The notes under the pieces were generated by a model. That model was given only the letters and a program-made list of their open reading frames with translations, was not told where the DNA came from and did no database searches. Made by a program: the position numbers and the translations under genes. Positions 59,686-64,000 of a DNA stretch of 64,000 bases are shown one piece after another. The stretch comes from WYEG01 sp049414625 (GTDB lineage: Bacteria > Desulfobacterota > Thermodesulfobacteria > Thermodesulfobacteriales > Thermodesulfobacteriaceae), in contig JBMSAU010000122.1 of NCBI GenBank assembly GCA_049414625.1, forward strand, positions 62,001-126,000. Direction: 5' to 3'. How positions within the stretch are numbered: position 1 is the first letter of the stretch; each line of letters opens with the position of its first letter.

Positions 59686-61169
59686 GGAAGATCCCAAGGG
59701 TGATGTCCACTCAACATCCAGACAATGTCTCCCTTCCTTTCTTTGCAGAAACGCAAGACATGTCTGGAGATGACGAGATCCAAGAAGCCTACTACGCCTT
59801 TTCTCATCTTGGGTGCGATGAGCAGATGTGGGATAGCGAGGGCAAAGAGGTGGACGACTTCGTAGTAAAAAAGTTACTCACAAAATATCCACATTTCTTC
59901 AAAAAACATCCTCTTGGAGTTGAGTATTTTCTCACTTTAAGGGTCCCAAACCCTGCCGTTGAAAAAGAAGAAGCAAAGGTCTTGGTTGAAGCCTTAGAGA
60001 GCATCCCAAGAAGTATGGATGTGGCAAGGCTTTTCTACGGTGAGCTATGCCCGCCTCCCATCTTTGAGGTCATTTTACCCATGACAACCTCAGCTGAAGA
60101 CCTAAATCGGGTCTACTATTTCTACAAAAACTTCATCTCTGGAAAGCAGAATCAACCGATCTACAACGGAAGTATAACCGTTGCCGAGTGGGTGGGAGAG
60201 TTTTTGCCAGAAAAGATAAACGTTATTCCCCTCTTTGAAGATATACCCTCAATGCTTGACTGCGAGAATATAGTAAGAAATTTTCTTAAAGATAAGAAAG
60301 AAAGCTATCTTCGCGTTTTTCTTGCAAGGTCAGACCCAGCCTTAAACTACGGCATCATCTCCGCAGTCCTTGCCAACAAGATAGCCTTAAAGAGTTTAGA
60401 AAGAGTTTCTAAAGAATTAGAAAAAGATATCTACCCTATCCTTGGGGCTGGCTCTCCTCCTTTTAGGGGTAATCTCACTCCTTATACTGTCGACCATGTT
60501 TGTTCTGAATACCCCTGCGTTGAGACCTTCACAGTGCAATCAGCCTTCAAGTATGATAATCCTATTGAGGATGTGATAACCGCTATCAGAAAGCTAAAGA
60601 GCTTTGTTAGACATCCTTTAGAGGAGTTTGACGAAGGCTTTGCCAGAAGCGTGATAGAAAAGACCTCTAAGGAGTATCAAGAGATAGTGGAGAAAATAGC
60701 AGACCTGATCAACCTTGTAGCTAAGTATGTCCCAAGGCGCAGAATGAGAAAGCTTCATGTAGGTCTATTTGGTTATGCGAGGACCCTAGGGAAGGTGAGG
60801 CTTCCAAGGGCGATCGGCTTTTGTGCTGCTTGCTACTCTATTGGACTGCCTCCCGAGATATTTGGACTTTCCGCCCTAACCCCAGAGGAAATTCGAGAGC
60901 TAAAGGGCATCTATCGGAATCTTGAGATAGATTTTTCTATAGCTTTAAGATACTTAAACACTGGAGCTCTCGAATTCCTCCCTGAGGAGGTTCGGAAAAA
61001 AATCCTAGCTTCGTTAAAGCTGGTAAATTCTTTAGATATAAAGACATCCATTGACCTTGACCATAAAGATGTAACCGCGAGGATTTTGAAGGCGATAAAA
61101 AACGAGCAATTTTCTTTAATTTCTGACCTTATTGTCGAAGGTGGGCTTTTGCGAAAGTTCTTGGGTTAA
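59682..61169 (+). CDS. ppcA: Archaeal-type phosphoenolpyruvate carboxylase
   Basis: Carboxylates PEP to oxaloacetate. 495 residues, half the ~900 of the common bacterial enzyme. RVMSTQHPDNVSLPFF at the N terminus, DEQMWDSEGKEVDD, GSGxPPFRG-like GAGSPPFRGNL and YCVETFTVQSAFKYD-type ETFTVQSAF are archaeal-PEPC marks. It feeds the TCA cycle together with icd, and works with bicarbonate from the carbonic anhydrase. Its end overlaps convergent aroC by 4 bp. Confidence 0.94.
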   Translation: MRKIPRVMSTQHPDNVSLPFFAETQDMSGDDEIQEAYYAFSHLGCDEQMWDSEGKEVDDFVVKKLLTKYPHFFKKHPLGVEYFLTLRVPNPAVEKEEAKVLVEALESIPRSMDVARLFYGELCPPPIFEVILPMTTSAEDLNRVYYFYKNFISGKQNQPIYNGSITVAEWVGEFLPEKINVIPLFEDIPSMLDCENIVRNFLKDKKESYLRVFLARSDPALNYGIISAVLANKIALKSLERVSKELEKDIYPILGAGSPPFRGNLTPYTVDHVCSEYPCVETFTVQSAFKYDNPIEDVITAIRKLKSFVRHPLEEFDEGFARSVIEKTSKEYQEIVEKIADLINLVAKYVPRRRMRKLHVGLFGYARTLGKVRLPRAIGFCAACYSIGLPPEIFGLSALTPEEIRELKGIYRNLEIDFSIALRYLNTGALEFLPEEVRKKILASLKLVNSLDIKTSIDLDHKDVTARILKAIKNEQFSLISDLIVEGGLLRKFLG

Positions 61170-62263
61170 TCTTTCTTGAAAAAGTCTGGGAAAGGGATAC
61201 GAGCTCTGAAGGCAAGGTAGGCAAGCTGTCTCAAAAGGTGGTCTGCAAGGACAATTCTGACCATAGCGGTAGCAACGGGCACTATCCTTGGAATAGCTGA
61301 GACATCATGCCTTCCACCGACGGTTATTTCAACCTCTTCTCCCTTGGTGTTGACCGTTCTTTGAGGTTTAGCAATGCTTGGAATAGGTTTTACCGCTATC
61401 CTTACAACCAAGTCCTGCCCGGTTGATATTCCACCGAGCATTCCGCCAGCATCGTTTTTTAGAAACCCAGAGGAAGCTATAGGGTCGTTGTTCTGAGAGC
61501 CTTTAAGCTCTGCAGCTTTAAAGCCAGCTCCAATTTCAAAGCCTTTGACTGCAGGGATACTGCATAAAGCCTTAGCAAGGTCTGCTGAAAGCTTATCGAA
61601 GACGGGCTCTCCAAGCCCAGCTGGCACGCCCTTCGCCACAACCTCTACGACCCCACCGATGGAATCCCCCTCCTTCCTTGTCTTCTCAATAAGCTCTATC
61701 ATCTCGGGAACTACCGATTTATCAGGACAGAAAAGAGGGTTTTTTTCTATCTCTTCAAGGTCAATGTTTTGAGCTTTTATTCCACCAAGGGCGAGGGTGT
61801 AGCCAATGACTTGAATTTTATACTCCTCAAGGATCCTTTTAGCGATGGCTCCAGCCGCAACCCTTGCTACCGTCTCCCTTCCGCTTGCCCGCCCACCACC
61901 TCTATAGTCCCTTATCCCATACTTCATAAAATAGGTAAAGTCGGCATGCCCGGGACGAAAAACATCCTTCAACGGTTCATAGGCTTTACTTTGCACATCC
62001 TCGTTAAAGATGATCAAGGCTATGGGATGACCGGTTGTAAGCCCTTCAAATATACCCGACAAGATCTGGACCCTGTCTTTTTCCTTCCTTTGGGTTTCAA
62101 GATGAGATTTTCCTGGTCTTCGTTTATCAAGCTCGGCTTGGATGTATTCTTCGGATAAGGAAAGACCAGGGGGACAGCCGTCAACTACGCAACCAAGAGC
62201 CTTACCATGCGACTCTCCAAAGGTTGTTACTCTAAACAGGGTTCCGAATGTATTGCCAGCCAT
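61166..62263 (-). CDS. aroC: Chorismate synthase
   Basis: FMN enzyme of the last common aromatic step. 365 residues: GESHGKALGCVVDGCPPG, RRPGKSHLETQRKE, DYRGGGRASGRETVARVAAG with active-site residues, and GRHDVSAIPR. It is 54 kb from aroD-K but completes the pathway. Promoter and IS-related repeat lie immediately upstream. Confidence 0.97.
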   Translation of the reverse strand: MAGNTFGTLFRVTTFGESHGKALGCVVDGCPPGLSLSEEYIQAELDKRRPGKSHLETQRKEKDRVQILSGIFEGLTTGHPIALIIFNEDVQSKAYEPLKDVFRPGHADFTYFMKYGIRDYRGGGRASGRETVARVAAGAIAKRILEEYKIQVIGYTLALGGIKAQNIDLEEIEKNPLFCPDKSVVPEMIELIEKTRKEGDSIGGVVEVVAKGVPAGLGEPVFDKLSADLAKALCSIPAVKGFEIGAGFKAAELKGSQNNDPIASSGFLKNDAGGMLGGISTGQDLVVRIAVKPIPSIAKPQRTVNTKGEEVEITVGGRHDVSAIPRIVPVATAMVRIVLADHLLRQLAYLAFRARIPFPDFFKKD

Positions 62264-62292
62264 AACAATGGTTGTTCCAGTGTTTAAGCTTC

Positions 62293-62320
62293 ACATTAAC
62301 TCAAAAACAAACTCGGTCAA
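62293..62320 (-). promoter_or_regulatory. Candidate promoter of aroC
   Basis: Minus-strand TTGACC (62315-62320), 16-bp spacer, TAATGT (62293-62298). The small IS-derived element begins 9 bp upstream of the -35. Confidence 0.5.
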
Positions 62321-62328
62321 GAGCATTC

Positions 62329-62467
62329 AGGGGCTGTTCTAAAATAAGTGTCTTTAAAGAAGCTTTACTCATTCTCCTTTCAGAGAATTCTTTATACCAA
62401 CAAAAGATGAAAGCTTTTATATCTTCATTCCTCTGCAACTACCATTACAGAGCCTAAACAGCCCCCT
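62329..62467. mobile_element. Small IS-derived (MITE-like) element
   Basis: A 139-bp segment starts AGGGGCTGTTC and ends TAAACAGCCCCCT, inverted repeats closely matching the ends of the neighbouring IS (GGGGCTGTTC / GAACAGCCCC). It has no transposase; a 16-codon frame is all it encodes. It probably moved using the IS transposase. Confidence 0.6.
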
Positions 62468-62471
62468 CTTA

Positions 62472-63454
62472 CCTCTGGGGCTGTTCAAAAAATATTATAA
62501 GACCTTTTATCCCCTCCTTCTCACTCTCAATACTATCACAAAAAACCAAAGCCTCTGCAGAATAATCATATAGAGATTCCAAAGAATTGCACAGGCAATT
62601 GCCATCTTCTTAGCTAAATCCTCTCTTATCAAAGTAAAACTTGAACCTACCTTCAACTTCATCGAACCAAATACCCCTTCTATCCTATATCTCCTCTTCC
62701 TATACCTCTCCCAATTCTCAAAACTCATCCTCCTTAACCAATTCCTTATCCTCATCCTCCAACTCTGTTTCATCCCTATCGCCGGTTCACATCCAAACTT
62801 CATAACTCTCTCTATTACATCCACCGCATCGTACCCTTTATCAGCTATAAAAGGACCTCTCGGAAGTTCCTCTAACCTATCAAGAATTTCCCTTAACATA
62901 TTCACTTCTGAAGCGTAAGGTCCCCCTACCTCACATCCAAGAATTATAGCCCTCCCTTTCTCATCCACTGCCACTAAACTTACCAATCTCACATGAGAAC
63001 TAACCTCCCTCACTTGAGTACCTCTCATCCAATTGAGGGTATATTTACTCCCAAAACCAAATCCAGTCCCATCAACTATTAAATACTTAAAATCCCATTT
63101 TGCCCGAAAAAAATGTTTGGTACTTTCATCCAAAATTTTCTTTAAAAGCTCTTCATCAAGCTTTTTAACCCTATAATGATAATCACCAAGAACTGGCACA
63201 TGAAAACCTTCATGTTTAGCAATCTCAAGCACTTCTCTGTAAGAAAGTTTATAAAGTGTTTGATATAACCATAGAGCAACAATAAGAGCGTCCTCAAAAA
63301 TTTTAGGCCTCCCACGCCTCTTAACAGGTTCTATGTTTTCAATCCTCTGAAAATAGGACTTTACAAAACTATATAAATGCTTCAAAGTCAAAACACTTCT
63401 CCTCATAGTTTAATAATTTAATCCTTAATTAAAATTTTTGAACAGCCCCAGAGG
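62472..63454. mobile_element. Complete IS element, IS5/IS4-like
   Basis: A 983-bp element is bounded by a perfect 20-bp inverted repeat: CCTCTGGGGCTGTTCAAAAA at 62472-62491 and its complement at 63435-63454. It holds one transposase gene. The flanking 4 bp differ (CTTA and GGTA), so no clean target duplication is seen. Both outer flanks repeat the GGGGCTGT motif, indicating insertion into or next to an older copy. Confidence 0.88.
62507..63406 (-). CDS. DDE transposase (IS5/IS4-like)
   Basis: 299 residues. An N-terminal helical DNA-binding region is followed by the RNase H-like catalytic domain: first Asp in LIVDGTGFG, second in FIADKGYDAVD, Glu in YRIEGVFGSMK. No frameshift or internal stop, so the element may be active. 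The basic C terminus (LRVRRRG) ends 35 bp from the left repeat. Confidence 0.9.
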   Translation of the reverse strand: MRRSVLTLKHLYSFVKSYFQRIENIEPVKRRGRPKIFEDALIVALWLYQTLYKLSYREVLEIAKHEGFHVPVLGDYHYRVKKLDEELLKKILDESTKHFFRAKWDFKYLIVDGTGFGFGSKYTLNWMRGTQVREVSSHVRLVSLVAVDEKGRAIILGCEVGGPYASEVNMLREILDRLEELPRGPFIADKGYDAVDVIERVMKFGCEPAIGMKQSWRMRIRNWLRRMSFENWERYRKRRYRIEGVFGSMKLKVGSSFTLIREDLAKKMAIACAILWNLYMIILQRLWFFVIVLRVRRRG

Positions 63455-63485
63455 GGTAGGGGCTGTGTAATTAAGCCATCTTTAG

Positions 63486-63669
63486 AGCGCCTTTCCAATG
63501 GAAAGCGAGAGACCTTAAGAGTAGACTACCTTTCGATAAGAAAAAAAGAAGTTGCTCGGCTAATGAACAGAACCACAATGAAAAGAAAAATTTTATACAA
63601 TTACAAAGGGTAGCGGACTCTTATAATGAAAAAGCTATAGAGTATAATAACCAAAAGTCAAAGAAGTAA
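63486..63669 (+). pseudogene. Decayed 3' remnant of a coiled-coil gene
   Basis: Between the IS and gpsA, one frame reads RVDYLSIRKKEVARLMN and an adjacent frame continues with FIQLQRVADSYNEKAIEYNN before TAA at 63667-63669. Joined, they resemble the Asn/Tyr-rich C-terminal helix of a coiled-coil protein broken by a frameshift. The 5' part is not on the other side of the IS. Confidence 0.35.
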
Positions 63670-63679
63670 GATTGATGGC

Positions 63680-64000
63680 ATGAATAAACTTAAGGTTTGC
63701 GTCATAGGTGGAGGCTCCTGGGGGACTGCCTTAGGGAAGGTCCTTTCTGAGAAGGGCATTAGAGTCTTTCTTCTTTTGCGTAGGAAGGACCTTGCAGATA
63801 ATATTAATTTTAGACATGAAAACCCAGACTACTTACCAGGCATAAAGCTACCTCAAGAGATTTCGGCTACCGTCAATGCCTACGAGTGTTTTGAAGGAGC
63901 AAACCTTGTCATCTGGGCCATACCCTCTTATGCGTTAAGGAGCTTTTTTGAAAGTTTAAGCAGAGAGGAGTTTGAGCTCTTGAAAAGCATAGAGCATCAC
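63680..64000 (+). CDS. gpsA: Glycerol-3-phosphate dehydrogenase [NAD(P)+], 5' part
   Basis: First 107 codons; the gene runs past the window end. VIGGGSWGTALGKVLSEKG is the NAD(P)-binding loop and HENPDYLPGIKLP with NLVIWAIPSYALR are typical of GpsA, which makes sn-glycerol-3-phosphate for phospholipids. The ATG at 63680 is used, because an ATG at 63675 stops after two codons. Two TATAAT boxes (63622-63627, 63652-63657) lie upstream. Confidence 0.92.
   Translation, partial: MNKLKVCVIGGGSWGTALGKVLSEKGIRVFLLLRRKDLADNINFRHENPDYLPGIKLPQEISATVNAYECFEGANLVIWAIPSYALRSFFESLSREEFELLKSIEHH

Overview
The window looks like chromosome of a Gram-negative, anaerobic, probably thermophilic bacterium. lpxK points to lipid A, the proteins are rich in Lys, Glu and Ile and poor in Gln, and many enzymes are oxygen-sensitive or Fe-S dependent. 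An AhbC-type radical SAM protein implies the siroheme-dependent heme route of sulfate reducers and archaea, and PEP carboxylase is of the archaeal type. Together these suggest Thermodesulfobacteriota or a related lineage. That placement is inference; there is no rRNA gene here. Genes are densely packed, often with ATGA or longer overlaps, and most are housekeeping.

Layout. 1-3.3 kb: icd, diverging from a degenerate family-4 uracil-DNA glycosylase and an NfeD protease. 17.3-3.3 kb (minus): a 15-gene co-directional run starting at a good promoter: pilT, pilU-like, a Rossmann-like unknown, galU, priA, a ClpX-like AAA+ ATPase, a degenerate receiver, ahbC, a stand-alone IMP cyclohydrolase, aroD, aroE, aroA, aroK, cheX and a hotdog thioesterase. 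17.5-22.2 kb (plus): corA, uppP, a YcaO-TPR protein, a NIL-ferredoxin and nth. 22-25 kb: nadB, then 0.8 kb of repeats and gene fragments, then a coiled-coil membrane protein diverging from mfd. 28-33.7 kb (minus): PilZ protein, pcrA, tRNA-Arg(CCT), rpsO, lpxK and a UPF0104 flippase-like protein. 33.9-38.5 kb (plus): DUF1015 protein, Cys-cluster protein, UDP-glucuronate-epimerase-like protein, class II aldolase and hemL. 49.8-38.5 kb (minus): FmdB-like, DUF1844, ispE, prs, rplY, pth, psiE, guaA, a dolichol-kinase-like protein, a frameshifted carbonic anhydrase, engB, an MFS transporter fused to four CBS motifs, and ilvC. 49.9-52.3 kb (plus): divergent ruvB, panB, thiE. 53.3-52.3 kb (minus): tRNA-Ala(GGC), a 60-aa protein, an Fe-S flavoprotein. 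53.6-61.2 kb (plus): phoH, a molybdopterin-binding protein, yggT, DUF167, a HAD phosphatase, an rRNA m5C methyltransferase, a UPF0173 hydrolase, mobB, a HIT protein and archaeal-type ppcA. 62.3-61.2 kb: aroC (minus). 62.3-63.5 kb: an IS element with a small derivative beside it. The 5' part of gpsA runs off the end.

How it fits together. Nearly all of the common shikimate pathway after dehydroquinate (aroD, E, A, K, C) is here, along with purine (guaA, prs, IMP cyclohydrolase), cofactor (panB, thiE, nadB, mobB, hemL, ahbC), isoprenoid (ispE, uppP) and DNA repair or replication genes (mfd, pcrA, priA, ruvB, nth). The items most worth following are four. First, a ClpX-like unfoldase lacking the zinc domain, translationally coupled to a receiver protein that has lost its phosphorylation residues. 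Second, the YcaO-TPR plus NIL-ferredoxin pair. Third, the MFS-CBS fusion transporter. Fourth, a short interspersed palindromic repeat that sits in frame inside aroD.
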